A DNA stretch of 41,842 bases from Bacteroides sp. (lineage in GTDB: Bacteria; Bacteroidota; Bacteroidia; Bacteroidales; Muribaculaceae). Location: positions 1 to 41,842 of the forward strand of contig JAAVDM010000053.1 in assembly GCA_014801815.1 (NCBI GenBank), given 5' to 3'. Made by a program: the position numbers and the translations under genes. Below, piece after piece: positions 25,996-35,189 of the stretch. Below the pieces are notes generated by a model. It was not told where the DNA came from, did not search any database, and saw only the letters and a list, made by a program, of their open reading frames with translations. Numbering within the stretch: position 1 is the first letter of the stretch; each line of letters starts with the position of its first letter.

Positions 25996-26862
25996 TCAGT
26001 TTACCTGAACTACCAGATACGAAGTCAGACTCCAGAAGGCTTTGGGATTGGTAATCTGAATAGTCTTCAGACCCTCTTCGTTCTCTACAATCTGATAAGA
26101 ATCTTCCGGCATATTCGACCATATCTTCACTTTCTTACTGTTAGTGGGTATGCTCGAAATGTTACGTTTGTCGGCACGAGTGAAATAATTTTCATTAAAG
26201 TCACCCTTCAGTACCTTAGTCTGGCCGAGGAATTTCTTCTCCAGAAGTCCGTTCTGCTTCAGTTCCTTATTGGTACCTATGGCATAATAAACGATGTTGG
26301 CGGCATCTTCGGCAGCCGTAGCCTGAGCCTGAGCCTCTTCCTTAGCAACAGTCTCGGCGGCTATAGCCTCTTTGCCTTCAGCAACCTGATTGGTAAGCTC
26401 TGTTATCTGTTCGCGGGCGGTATTAAGATCCTGCTCAAGCTGGGCAATCTTGGCATCCTGCTGTTCGATGCGCTGCTTGAGCTGAGCTATAGTCTTAGCC
26501 TGAACAGAGTTGTTCTGATCACTGCTCTTTACCTTAGCCTCAAGTTTATCGAGCAGAGCGCGGTTGGCAGCCAGACGGGCCTTTATATTCGAAAGGTTCT
26601 GACGAATCTCGGCACGACGGTTGGCACCTTCGCCCGAACCCATGTTATAGAGTAGACCTTCCTGTTGGTTGATTGAATCGAGACCGGTGTAGATGTCACC
26701 CATAAGCAACATCAGTGAATCATTGAAGGTAGCAGCTTCATTATACTCAGCTGTGAGGGTCACAATACGGACACTGTCCTCGTCGATTTTCTTCTGATCG
26801 TGGCCTGAACAGGCCGTCAGCATCAGCGCTCCAAGGCCGATGAAAAGCAGATTTTTCTTCAT
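25996..26862 (-). CDS. Coiled-coil lipoprotein, Cbp1 (collagen-binding adhesin) type
   Basis: 288 residues. The lipobox is LTAC (C18). Residues 100-190 form a heptad-rich coiled coil (QLKQRIEQQDAKIAQLEQDLNTAREQITELTNQ), and a conserved globular end follows (192-288, IVYYAIGTNKELKQNGLLEKK ... SLTSYLVVQVN). The layout and the YYAIGT start of the C-terminal domain match a family annotated in Bacteroides as Cbp1-type collagen-binding glycoprotein; that assignment is from memory and the binding function here is unproven. It starts 11 bases after the rsmI stop. Confidence 0.65.
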   Translation of the reverse strand: MKKNLLFIGLGALMLTACSGHDQKKIDEDSVRIVTLTAEYNEAATFNDSLMLLMGDIYTGLDSINQQEGLLYNMGSGEGANRRAEIRQNLSNIKARLAANRALLDKLEAKVKSSDQNNSVQAKTIAQLKQRIEQQDAKIAQLEQDLNTAREQITELTNQVAEGKEAIAAETVAKEEAQAQATAAEDAANIVYYAIGTNKELKQNGLLEKKFLGQTKVLKGDFNENYFTRADKRNISSIPTNSKKVKIWSNMPEDSYQIVENEEGLKTIQITNPKAFWSLTSYLVVQVN

Positions 26863-26873
26863 AGCTTATAGTT

Positions 26874-27602
26874 TTAACAGTTTTCTTCTTGCATTGCCGG
26901 ACCTTCACTATCAGCAACACGGTCTCGATGTGAAAGTCCATTCACTACCACAACAATCTCCCCTTTCGCTTGGTTCATTTCAAAATGTGATGAGAGTTCA
27001 CCAAGTGTACCGCGATGTATAGTTTCATGCAATTTTGACAGTTCACGGCACACGGCAGCCTCACGTTCGGCACCAAAAATCTCAGCCAGCTGACGTAGTG
27101 TACGGGCAAGACGTTTCGGACTTTCGTATATCACCACCGTGCGCTCATCGGCAGCCAACTGCGACAGCCGTGTGGCTCTACCTTTTTTTAGCGGCAGGAA
27201 ACCCTCGAACACAAATCTGTCGCACGGTAGTCCCGACGATACCAGTGCGGGCACGAAAGCTGTAGGACCGGGAAGTGTTTCGACCTCTATACCGGCACGA
27301 CGACATTCGCGACTCAACATGAAACCGGGGTCGGAGATACCGGGGGTGCCGGCATCCGATATGAGAGCGATGTTAGTGCCTCCTTCGAGCTGACGCACCA
27401 CTTCAGCCACCTGTTCATGCTCGTTATACTTGTGATGGCTGCGCATGGGGGTGTGTATATCGTAATGCTTCAGCAGCACACCGCTGGTACGAGTGTCTTC
27501 GGCCAGTATAAGGTCTGCTTCACGCAGCACTCTTATGGCACGCAGAGTCATATCCTCAAGATTGCCTATAGGAGTAGGCACTATGGTCAGGCGTCCGCTC
27601 AT
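26874..27602 (-). CDS. rsmI: 16S rRNA (cytidine-1402 2'-O)-methyltransferase
   Basis: 242 residues. It methylates the ribose of C1402 in the decoding centre of 16S rRNA with SAM. The family signatures are clear: IVPTPIGNLEDMTLRA (7-22), AEDTRTSGVLL (34-44), LISDAGTPGISDPG (80-93), LPGPTAFVPALVSSGLP (109-125) and VIYESPKR (156-163). The length is a little short of the 270-290 residues of E. coli-type enzymes because the C-terminal helical domain is missing, which is usual in Bacteroidetes as far as I know. Its ATG overlaps the stop of the repeat protein gene (ATGA), so the two are translationally coupled. Confidence 0.93.
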   Translation of the reverse strand: MSGRLTIVPTPIGNLEDMTLRAIRVLREADLILAEDTRTSGVLLKHYDIHTPMRSHHKYNEHEQVAEVVRQLEGGTNIALISDAGTPGISDPGFMLSRECRRAGIEVETLPGPTAFVPALVSSGLPCDRFVFEGFLPLKKGRATRLSQLAADERTVVIYESPKRLARTLRQLAEIFGAEREAAVCRELSKLHETIHRGTLGELSSHFEMNQAKGEIVVVVNGLSHRDRVADSEGPAMQEENC

Positions 27603-28642
27603 GACTCAAAATATCTCTGTATTATGTGCATAAAATCGACTACTTCCTGATTATCGGGCTGCCACTGCAATGGGCCGTAGAAATAGTCCTCAGCTTCGTA
27701 ATAATTCTCAAGAGTTGCCACTTTGCCTAAAGCGGCTGTAAACTGCATATCATCGCCTTTGAACAGACTACGACGGAAACGGAAGCGGTCATTAAGACTG
27801 AACACAAGGCGTCCGCGTGCCGTAGTGTCGTTGAGACTGCGGCGTGTACTTTCGGCTTCGTCATTGACGCTGCGGCGTACAGGAGTTTCCGGGCGCACGA
27901 CACGGGCAGATTCTCTTGCAGAAGCCGTTTCGGCATGTTTAGCAGGGTGTACAGGAGTAGGTTCGACCGGTTTTGCAGGGCGTATCGGTGCGGATTCGAC
28001 CGGCTTTGCAGAGCGTATCGGTGTAGGTTCGATCGGCTTTGCAGGACGTATCGGTACAGGTTCGACCGACTTTACAGGACGTATCGGTGCAGGTTCGACC
28101 GACTTTACAGGACGTATCGGTGCAGGTTCAACCGACTTTGCAGGACGTATCGGTGCGGTTCTCAAACTGTCAGGGTCAGGACGAAAGCCAAGGGCTTCCT
28201 CTATCGGCGGTAGCACAAGGTCTTCCTCCTCATCAACAAGCTCATCGGTATCGTCAGAAGCTATATAATCTTCCTCAGTCTCATCTTCATCCTCATCGTC
28301 CGGAGCTACATAGAGTGTGTCTTCCTCCTCATAGTTGTCTTTATCATACCTGTTAGTCGGTTTAGTAGGCTGCGGCTTCGGTACAGACTGTGGAACGGGC
28401 TTCAAAGCGACAGGAGACTCCTTCGGTTGCCCTGAAGAAGCAGCGGCAGGAGCGGAAGCTCGTACCTGAGCAGGTGCCGGTGTGCCTGTCACTGCGGCAC
28501 TTTGTTTGGCAACGGCAGCGGCTTTCGTAGCTATCAGAGTACCAAGGCCGGCCGGATTGTCGTCACGGGCAAGCGCAAGGTGTACCAGTCCCTCAAGTTC
28601 ATATATGCAGTCAAGCAGATTGGACAGTTTCTCTTTTTCCAT
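27599..28642 (-). CDS. Acidic/proline-rich repeat protein with a conserved C-terminal domain
   Basis: 347 residues from the ATG at 28642, which begins the helical MEKEKLSNLLDCIYELEGLVHL; an upstream in-frame ATG (28723) adds an unlikely leader. The order is an N-terminal helix (1-30), an Ala/Pro linker, an acidic stretch (104-143), seven 11-residue repeats of the type APIRPAKSVEP (163-239), and a compact C-terminal segment (about 280-347, FSLNDRFRFRRSLFKGDDMQF...WQPDNQEVVDFMHIIQRYF) of a kind that I associate with Bacteroidales proteins of unknown function. It has no signal peptide and is probably cytosolic. It lies between PBP4 and rsmI. Confidence 0.75.
   Translation of the reverse strand: MEKEKLSNLLDCIYELEGLVHLALARDDNPAGLGTLIATKAAAVAKQSAAVTGTPAPAQVRASAPAAASSGQPKESPVALKPVPQSVPKPQPTKPTNRYDKDNYEEEDTLYVAPDDEDEDETEEDYIASDDTDELVDEEEDLVLPPIEEALGFRPDPDSLRTAPIRPAKSVEPAPIRPVKSVEPAPIRPVKSVEPVPIRPAKPIEPTPIRSAKPVESAPIRPAKPVEPTPVHPAKHAETASARESARVVRPETPVRRSVNDEAESTRRSLNDTTARGRLVFSLNDRFRFRRSLFKGDDMQFTAALGKVATLENYYEAEDYFYGPLQWQPDNQEVVDFMHIIQRYFES
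27926..28156 (-). repeat. Seven 33-bp tandem repeats
   Basis: Seven in-frame units of 33 bases code for 11-residue repeats with consensus xPIRPAKxVEP. Units differ at a few codons, so the array is older than the KHHGNDN array. There are no unique spacers, so it is not a CRISPR array. Confidence 0.85.
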
Positions 28643-28703
28643 TGGGTGTATACTGTGTTGGTGGTTAGGTTTTAAGGGGAAGGCCCGGGGCGATATATCT
28701 ATC

Positions 28704-29951
28704 CTATTGCTCAGAAGGCACATTACAGCCGAAGAGTCTGAGCAGCATTTTTGCAGCCGCTTTCTTCATACGGCCGTTACCGCCCTGTATGTCATTGGCC
28801 ATTATCACCACTATGTGTGTCGGGGCGTATTCCTCGTCAAGTTTATAACCCGCGAAACACTGTATACCCGTCATACTGCCGGTCTTCATGGCTATATAGC
28901 TATCAAGCTCTGTATTACAAAGAAATTTACGTAACGTACCCTCCTGGCCGGCCAGCGGGAAGAAGGACGCATAATACACGTCATGACTCATATCACGCAG
29001 CACAGAACCCATGAAGTCGGCTGTAAGCCGATTGGAGCGCGACAGACCCGAACCGTCCTCGATACGCACACCCCCCATCGGAAGACCACGACGCTTCCAC
29101 AGCGACATACCGCGTGAAGCACCGTCAGTTGTCGAGCCGTCACCGCCGGTTTCCTTACTATAAGTACGCAGCATGGCTTCGGCCATCATATTGTCACTAC
29201 GCATCATCAGCGAACGCATTATCTCGTCGATAGGAGGCGACACATGGTCAAGTATCTCATTACGCGTACCACCATCCACAGTCTTACCCTGTACGTTTAT
29301 GCCACGCACCTCAAGAGCACCGCGCAGGCGGCCGAGATATACGGCTGTCGGGTCGGACACTGAAGAACTGCCTTTCGTGTTGTTCTCGAAATTAAGCGAA
29401 TGGATACCGGTGCCGTAATCACGTGCAAGGTCGGGACGTGCCCAACCCGAAGGTATCGAGGGGCCGCTCCACACACTATCGTCTACGATCAGGCGTCCTT
29501 CTATCGACTTTACACCGGCCTCCATCAGAGCCTCGGCTATCTCGGCGATGATATCAGTGCCTACAGGCTCGACACGTGAATTGAGCGACGGGTCACCCGA
29601 GGCTACTGTCACCACATTACCATGCAGGATTCCGTTGCTGTCTATATCGCCTTCGGTATACACCCGGGTGTGATATTCATAGTCAGGTCCTGTGTGCTGA
29701 AGCAAGGCGGCAGTAGTCACACTCTTCATTATAGAAGCCGGTATGAGGGGAGCGCTCACGTTGTGAGCTGCAATGGTGTCACCGGTAGCCACGTCCACTA
29801 CCAGCACGGCGAGAGAACCTGAAGGTATGCCGCTTTCGCGCACAAAGTCGCGCACAGCCTGCTGGGCTACAGCACATACGGCGGTGCATATCAGCAGGCA
29901 CAAAGCCATAAGACAGCGACGTGAATTATGCTTATCAAACAGTCTAATCAC
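28704..29951 (-). CDS. dacB: D-alanyl-D-alanine carboxypeptidase/endopeptidase (PBP4, class C)
   Basis: 415 residues, periplasmic. After a signal peptide (about 1-29) the three active-site motifs of penicillin-binding serine enzymes are present: SxxK at S73-K76 (PASIMK), SxN at S252-N254 (MRSDNMMAE) and KTG at 356-358 (AMKTGSM). The long insertion between SxxK and SxN is typical of the PBP4 family. It trims the terminal D-Ala of stem peptides and can cut cross-links. It is the first gene of the run down to the SPOR-like lipoprotein, with a candidate -7 box at 30021-30028. Confidence 0.93.
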   Translation of the reverse strand: MIRLFDKHNSRRCLMALCLLICTAVCAVAQQAVRDFVRESGIPSGSLAVLVVDVATGDTIAAHNVSAPLIPASIMKSVTTAALLQHTGPDYEYHTRVYTEGDIDSNGILHGNVVTVASGDPSLNSRVEPVGTDIIAEIAEALMEAGVKSIEGRLIVDDSVWSGPSIPSGWARPDLARDYGTGIHSLNFENNTKGSSSVSDPTAVYLGRLRGALEVRGINVQGKTVDGGTRNEILDHVSPPIDEIMRSLMMRSDNMMAEAMLRTYSKETGGDGSTTDGASRGMSLWKRRGLPMGGVRIEDGSGLSRSNRLTADFMGSVLRDMSHDVYYASFFPLAGQEGTLRKFLCNTELDSYIAMKTGSMTGIQCFAGYKLDEEYAPTHIVVIMANDIQGGNGRMKKAAAKMLLRLFGCNVPSEQ

Positions 29952-30020
29952 TTGTAGTATTTAGTTTTATATCTATTTTGCTTTTCTATGCCCGTATGTC
30001 ACGGGCGACATAGGCGGCTA

Positions 30021-30028
30021 CAAAGTTA
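30021..30028 (-). promoter_or_regulatory. Candidate -7 box for the PBP4 operon
   Basis: TAACTTTG on the minus strand is a perfect -7 box and predicts a leader of about 60 nt. No good -33 match. Confidence 0.55.
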
Positions 30029-30072
30029 CAAAGTTTTTTCTGAAATAGTTATTTTTATTTTACGGCTTTTTG

Positions 30073-30080
30073 TAATTTTG
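30073..30080 (+). promoter_or_regulatory. Candidate -7 box for the AI-2E-family gene
   Basis: TAATTTTG, a perfect -7 box, with a predicted start about 30 nt before the ATG at 30119. No good -33 match. Confidence 0.55.
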
Positions 30081-30118
30081 GCATTTCATTTCAAAACCTG
30101 TCTTATTAAACACACATT

Positions 30119-31282
30119 ATGCCCAACAACAATCTGCCTCCCTTGCGACCTTACACTTTCGACCGTGTGGTACGCATCGTTTTCGGTGTCATTGCCACAG
30201 TAGCGGTGATATGGTTGCTTGATGTACTCAAGGGTGTGCTTCTCCCGTTTCTGGTCGCCTGCCTCATAGCCTATATGCTTGAGCCGGTGGTGAAGTGGAA
30301 TATGCGCTGGACCCGTATGCAGACACGCTTTGTGCCCGTACTTCTGACTCTGTTCGAAGCGACAGCGGCCATAGCACTGTTCTGCATCATCTTTATCCCC
30401 TATCTCATCTCCGAGGCTTCGAACATGACAGAACTGATACGCACCTATGCCACAACGCAAATCAATATACCGTATATATCGCAGAATATACATCAGTTCA
30501 TCAAGGATAATATCGACTTCAACGCTATCTCCAAGATGCTCTCACGTGATGAATGGACCGACTTGATGCGCAGCACACTCACAGGGTCGTGGTCGCTGGT
30601 GAGCACAAGTCTCGATTTCGTACTCGGAGCTATCAGCTGGCTTGTAGTAATTCTCTATCTTGTTTTCATCATGATAGATTATGACCGTCTCATGCTGAGT
30701 TTCCGCCAGCTTGTGCCGCTACGCAGCCGCAGCAAGGTGTTCCGTATCTTTGACGACATAAAGAACGCCATGAACCGTTACTTCCGAGGCCAGTTCGTCA
30801 TAGCGTTCACAGTAGGCGTACTATTCGCAATAGGGTTCCTCATCATAGGTCTGCCTATGGGTGTGGTACTCGGTCTGTTTATCGGTGTACTTAACATGGT
30901 GCCTTATCTGCAGCTCATCTCACTCCCTATCACCGCTCTGCTGTGCATAGTAAGTTCCGTGAGCACGGGCGGTGACTTCTGGATAATCTTCTGGGAGAGC
31001 ATGGCTGTCTACGTAGTGGTGCAATGTATACAGGACCTGTTCCTCACACCCAAGATTATGGGTAAGGCTATGGGACTCAACCCGGCCGTGATATTGCTGT
31101 CACTATCGGTGTGGGGTACTCTTCTGGGTTTCATCGGTCTGATTATAGCCCTGCCGCTCACCACTCTGTTCCTGTCCTACTACGACATTTATGTGGTACA
31201 ACGCAACGGAGGCACTATAGATGCCATCGCCGCCGATGCCGATAACGACAACGACGGCGATACCTCAAAGTCTTCCAACTGA
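30119..31282 (+). CDS. AI-2E family permease
   Basis: 387 residues. It has about eight membrane helices in the arrangement of the AI-2E (PF01594) family: a first pair at 14-55, a helix near 65-90, an amphipathic region (95-150), then a C-terminal block (155-360) with the conserved GLPMGVVLGLFIGVLNMVPYLQ and LTPKIMGKAMGLNPAVILLSL. Characterised members include autoinducer-2 exporters and Na+/H+ antiporters, so the substrate is open. The C-terminal tail is acidic (DADNDNDGD). It is convergent with the next gene, with 11 bases between stop codons and no hairpin. Confidence 0.9.
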   Translation: MPNNNLPPLRPYTFDRVVRIVFGVIATVAVIWLLDVLKGVLLPFLVACLIAYMLEPVVKWNMRWTRMQTRFVPVLLTLFEATAAIALFCIIFIPYLISEASNMTELIRTYATTQINIPYISQNIHQFIKDNIDFNAISKMLSRDEWTDLMRSTLTGSWSLVSTSLDFVLGAISWLVVILYLVFIMIDYDRLMLSFRQLVPLRSRSKVFRIFDDIKNAMNRYFRGQFVIAFTVGVLFAIGFLIIGLPMGVVLGLFIGVLNMVPYLQLISLPITALLCIVSSVSTGGDFWIIFWESMAVYVVVQCIQDLFLTPKIMGKAMGLNPAVILLSLSVWGTLLGFIGLIIALPLTTLFLSYYDIYVVQRNGGTIDAIAADADNDNDGDTSKSSN

Positions 31283-31293
31283 AGAAGAACACT

Positions 31294-33663
31294 TTATCTC
31301 ATCTGCTCGAACTGGGTGGGGTCACCTACCACCCATACCACATCACCGGCAAGCAGCACGGTGTCAGGCGCGGGGTTGACATATTCATCTCCGCGTCTTA
31401 CTTTTACTATCATGCTGTAATAGTCTTCGCGTATATTGGTCTGGGAAAGGGGTTTATTTATGATAGGTGAGTTCTCGGAAAGACGTATGCTCTGCAACTT
31501 GCACTCAGGCTGTGTCACAGCGAGACTACGCATCGCCTCCTCCGACTTCTGCATGTCATCGTTGAGATGCTTTATCTGATCGTCGGTGCCTATCACACCC
31601 AATACGTCACCGGGGAAGATACGAGCCTCAACCGAGGGCAGCGGCAGCAGCATGTCGCCGCGCTGTATGCTGCTCACACTCACACCGTAGTCACGCCGTA
31701 GACCTGAGTCCTTGAGTTTATCGCCAACGAAGGGTGTGTAAGGCCCCACTTCTATATAAGCCTGGTGCATATCGTCAATAAGATTATTGTTACGGCCGAG
31801 ACGTGTATCCTCACGTATGTTGAGATTGTGCAGGAATTTCTCTTCCATTCTGGCATAGCGCTGTGTCAGCTGACGCGAGGCGAACAATATTATCACAAGG
31901 AAACATATCACACCTACTACCCAACCAATCAGACTGTTGTAAGCCGAGCTGATAAAATAGACTATGAAGGACAGTGCTAAAAGATAACGTATTATACGCA
32001 TAGCCACCAACGGCACATCATAGAACGAAGCTGTGGAGTGAAGTTTCATGCTGTCATCGGGTTTTATGCTGGTGAATGCCAACGCCACAAGGAAGGGTGA
32101 CATTGCCACAAGTGTCAGCACCGTTGCCGACAAATGTCCCCAGCGGGCAAACAGACCTTCGAGCAGAGGGAACAGTGTGTGCTTTGAGATAAGTATTATG
32201 GCTAACAGTATCACCGTGTACAGAACTATGCGCCACAGATAGCGCTTCAGCACATCGGCCCACAGATGACGTGTGGCGCTTGAATCAGATGTCTGTTTGG
32301 AGTAACGGTCTATTATTGAAGCCAGCCAGCCGGGCATGTGCTTATCGGCCAACGTAGCCGCCGGGCCGGCCATCTTGACAAAATAAGGTGTCGTAAAGAT
32401 AGTGATGACGGACACTGCCACTATGATAGGATAGAGCGAGGATTCGAGAACTCCGAGACTCATACCCAACGAGGCTATGATGAACGAGAACTCGCCGACC
32501 TGCGTCAGTGTGAAACCGCTCTCTATAGCCACTTTCAGTGTCTGGCCGGTCACGAGCATACCGAGCGTGCCGAAGAATATCATACCCACTATCACCACTA
32601 CTGCCAGCAGAAGTATCTCTCCCCAGTAGGTAACAAGCACTCCGGGGTCAACCATCATACCTACCGAGATAAAGAACACGGCACCAAACAGATTCTTGAC
32701 CGGCTGCACCACATGTTCCATCTTTTCGGCTACGTTGGTACCGGCCAGTATCGAACCCATGATAAAGGCGCCAAGCTCAAGCGAGAAGCCGCATATCACC
32801 GACAGTATCGCCATCGAGAAACACAGAGCCATCGCCAGGATAAGCATTGTCTCGTCATTAAGGTAAGATTTTACCTTATTGAGGAACGAAGGAAGCACGT
32901 ACACTCCCACCACGAACCACAATATCAGGAAGAATACCAGTTTTGCCACTGACATAATCAGTTCCATACCCTCGACGCTGCCCATAGCCAGCGATGACAG
33001 CAGCACCAGCATCAGCACTGCGAAAAGGTCTTCGATTATCAGTACCGCCAACACAAGCGAGGCGAAACGCCGTTGCCTCATACCGAGGTCGGTGAGTGTC
33101 TTCAATATTATGGTGGTTGACGACATTGATATCATACCACCGAGAAAGATACAGTTGATTGTATTAAGATGCAGCAGCACTCCGACACCGAAACCGGCAA
33201 AGGTCATACCCATAATGATAATCAGTGCCGTCACTACCGCCGACGAACCGGAATTGACCAGTTTCTTGAAACTGAACTCAAGACCTAACGTAAACATCAG
33301 TACCACGATACCGAGGTCGGCCCAGAATTCGATATTGGCAAGATTGGATATTGAAGGGATATAGATGAATTTGGGACTCGCCAGAAAACCCGCCAGTATG
33401 TATCCCAACACTACGGGCTGTCTGAGCTTCTTGAACAACAGGGTCACTATGGCGCCTAACAGCAGCACCCACGCGAGGTCGGCAAGAAGGCCGTTGGTGT
33501 GGTCTTCGCTACTGTTTTCGCTGCCCTGATGATCGGGCATCTCACTGTAGACGGCTGTCTGTATGGTCTCCTGCGGCAGGGCGGTGCACCACGGCGCCAC
33601 CGCTATGGCCGTCATAGCCGCAGCACGTGTGCGGCTGTCTGTCTTAGGGGCTTGTTTATTCAT
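31294..33663 (-). CDS. CPA2-type cation/proton antiporter with two RCK_C domains
   Basis: 789 residues. The antiporter core spans about 60-440 (VLGYILAGFLASPKFIYIP, LEFSFKKL, SMSSTTIILKTLTDLG, VGEFSFIIASLG). A further membrane region lies at about 480-610, and two RCK_C/TrkA_C-like domains follow at about 625-705 and 710-789 (YGVSVSSIQRGDMLLPLPS and YYSMIVKVRRGDEYVNPAPDTVL). It exchanges K+ or Na+ for H+ across the inner membrane, probably gated by a ligand bound to the RCK_C parts. The start is uncertain; an ATG at 33540 would remove 41 residues of a weak hydrophobic leader. It is the last gene of the minus-strand run. Confidence 0.88.
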   Translation of the reverse strand: MNKQAPKTDSRTRAAAMTAIAVAPWCTALPQETIQTAVYSEMPDHQGSENSSEDHTNGLLADLAWVLLLGAIVTLLFKKLRQPVVLGYILAGFLASPKFIYIPSISNLANIEFWADLGIVVLMFTLGLEFSFKKLVNSGSSAVVTALIIIMGMTFAGFGVGVLLHLNTINCIFLGGMISMSSTTIILKTLTDLGMRQRRFASLVLAVLIIEDLFAVLMLVLLSSLAMGSVEGMELIMSVAKLVFFLILWFVVGVYVLPSFLNKVKSYLNDETMLILAMALCFSMAILSVICGFSLELGAFIMGSILAGTNVAEKMEHVVQPVKNLFGAVFFISVGMMVDPGVLVTYWGEILLLAVVVIVGMIFFGTLGMLVTGQTLKVAIESGFTLTQVGEFSFIIASLGMSLGVLESSLYPIIVAVSVITIFTTPYFVKMAGPAATLADKHMPGWLASIIDRYSKQTSDSSATRHLWADVLKRYLWRIVLYTVILLAIILISKHTLFPLLEGLFARWGHLSATVLTLVAMSPFLVALAFTSIKPDDSMKLHSTASFYDVPLVAMRIIRYLLALSFIVYFISSAYNSLIGWVVGVICFLVIILFASRQLTQRYARMEEKFLHNLNIREDTRLGRNNNLIDDMHQAYIEVGPYTPFVGDKLKDSGLRRDYGVSVSSIQRGDMLLPLPSVEARIFPGDVLGVIGTDDQIKHLNDDMQKSEEAMRSLAVTQPECKLQSIRLSENSPIINKPLSQTNIREDYYSMIVKVRRGDEYVNPAPDTVLLAGDVVWVVGDPTQFEQMR

Positions 33664-33693
33664 TTGGTTATCTCTGTGGTGTGCTTATTTGCT

Positions 33694-34440
33694 TTATATA
33701 TCCATCTGACTTGACAGGCTCAGCATCTTGGTGTCGCCGATATGGCTTATCTTATCGAGCAGCGGCAGTAGGTCGCTACGCAGATGCACCAGTACGAGAA
33801 AGTTTATCTCTGTTTCCTTTTTGTCATAATTATATTCTACATAGAATGTCGACAAGTGTACACGATTGTCGCGGAACAGCCGTCTGTAGGGTTCAAGATC
33901 GGATACTATGCCGCGTACCTTTATGTTTATCACCTTAGTCTCCTGTCCCACATGCCGCCAACGTTCGTACATCTCAAATAATACCAGTATCACAAGTATC
34001 AGCACCGTCGAACCGATGGCACAGGCATACATTCCGATACCGACCGCCATACCTATGATGGCTGTCATCCAGATGCCGGCCGCAGTAGTCAGTCCGCGCA
34101 CGGCACCCTTGTTCTGAATCATGGCCCCACCACCGATAAAACCGATACCGGTTATCACCTGTGCGGCTATACGGCCGGGGTCGCCGTTCTTTAACCCCAT
34201 ATATTCCTGCGGCACATATATGCTCAGCAGCATAGCCAGACATGCTCCCATCGAAATGAGTGCGAAAGTCCTTATACCGGCTATCTGTCCCTTACGCTTG
34301 CGTTCGGCGCCTACGGCCACCCCAAGCACCATGCTCAGCAGCAGCCGGAACATAGCGTTAGTGGTGTTGACCTCAAGAGCACACACCGAATCGTAAAGGC
34401 CCATCATGTATGTTGATAATAAATCTGTATAACCCATCAT
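33694..34440 (-). CDS. MgtC/SapB family membrane protein
   Basis: 248 residues. Membrane helices fill about 28-160, with the family signature GAERKRKGQIAGIRTFALISMGACLAML (44-71, arginine-rich loop) and GIGFIGGGAMIQNKGAVRGLTTAAGIW. A cytoplasmic ACT-like C-terminal domain follows (about 165-240). MgtC proteins are linked to magnesium limitation and control of the F-type ATPase in some pathogens; in this organism the role is unknown. The ATG is next to the stop of the preceding gene (1 base between), so translation is coupled. Confidence 0.9.
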   Translation of the reverse strand: MMGYTDLLSTYMMGLYDSVCALEVNTTNAMFRLLLSMVLGVAVGAERKRKGQIAGIRTFALISMGACLAMLLSIYVPQEYMGLKNGDPGRIAAQVITGIGFIGGGAMIQNKGAVRGLTTAAGIWMTAIIGMAVGIGMYACAIGSTVLILVILVLFEMYERWRHVGQETKVINIKVRGIVSDLEPYRRLFRDNRVHLSTFYVEYNYDKKETEINFLVLVHLRSDLLPLLDKISHIGDTKMLSLSSQMDI

Positions 34441-34441
34441 A

Positions 34442-35119
34442 TCAGAAAGGCAGTCCTGTACCTATATATCCTATCGTGACGTTATCGGGGAAATCCTCCG
34501 GGTCGGGTGCCGACATGCTGTCATAAAGTTGCTTGAGCAGGTTACGTGCAGCCTCACTGTTACCAAGATTCTCGTCAGGCATATACCACACGCCACCGTT
34601 GGTCCATGTCCAGCGGCCCACCGCGTCATAGCCCGCCCATTCGGCCTGTGTGGCACGCTGCGACAGCAGACGGTCGAATGTATCGCCTATGTGCAACTCC
34701 GCAGTGCCGGCGACAACACCAATCTCAGGAGAAAGCAGTGTAATAAGGTCTACCTTTCCGTTGCCGAAATCCATCACGGCAAACATAGTCTCACCCCGCC
34801 GGGTAAAAACATACTCGGCATACTCTGACTCACTTATTATTCTGCTGATACTGTCATAGAACGCCTCACACACCGGGGGCAACGAGTCTATCGCCATACC
34901 CACACGCACGGCACCAAGGCTGTCTGCCGTCAGCACGGGCAGTCCCGACTCCCCTCTCTTCTCCACATCAGTCTTTATCTCAGTCCTGACCGTTGCCGTG
35001 TCATTGTTGGCCTCGGCCGTAGTTCTTTTTTCATTACGCCCGCACATACACAGCAGCCCCAGTCCCGTTACACCGGCAACGAGACCTGCACACCGCCATA
35101 CCAAAGTCAATATTTTCAT
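34442..35119 (-). CDS. Exported or lipoprotein of unknown function
   Basis: 225 residues from the ATG at 35119, which begins a signal-like sequence (MKILTLVWRCAGLVAGVTGLG) with cysteines at 24 and 26; lipidation is possible but the lipobox is atypical. A longer frame from 35215 would overlap the antiporter gene and bury the signal, so I reject it. The mature part starts with a charged linker rich in Glu, Lys and Thr and then a globular domain (about 60-225, TADSLGAVRVGMAIDSLPPVCEAFYDS) that I do not recognise. It lies between an antiporter and MgtC genes, so a link to ion balance is possible. Confidence 0.65.
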   Translation of the reverse strand: MKILTLVWRCAGLVAGVTGLGLLCMCGRNEKRTTAEANNDTATVRTEIKTDVEKRGESGLPVLTADSLGAVRVGMAIDSLPPVCEAFYDSISRIISESEYAEYVFTRRGETMFAVMDFGNGKVDLITLLSPEIGVVAGTAELHIGDTFDRLLSQRATQAEWAGYDAVGRWTWTNGGVWYMPDENLGNSEAARNLLKQLYDSMSAPDPEDFPDNVTIGYIGTGLPF

Positions 35120-35189
35120 AATCAATTTTCCATAATGTTTTGTTCTACTCTCCGTTTCTTCTTTCTCTTCCCCCATATCTGATGCGGCT

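Noticed and set aside
27926..28156. CRISPR-like array of 33-base units
   Set aside because: The units are contiguous, in frame with a protein and have no unique spacers.
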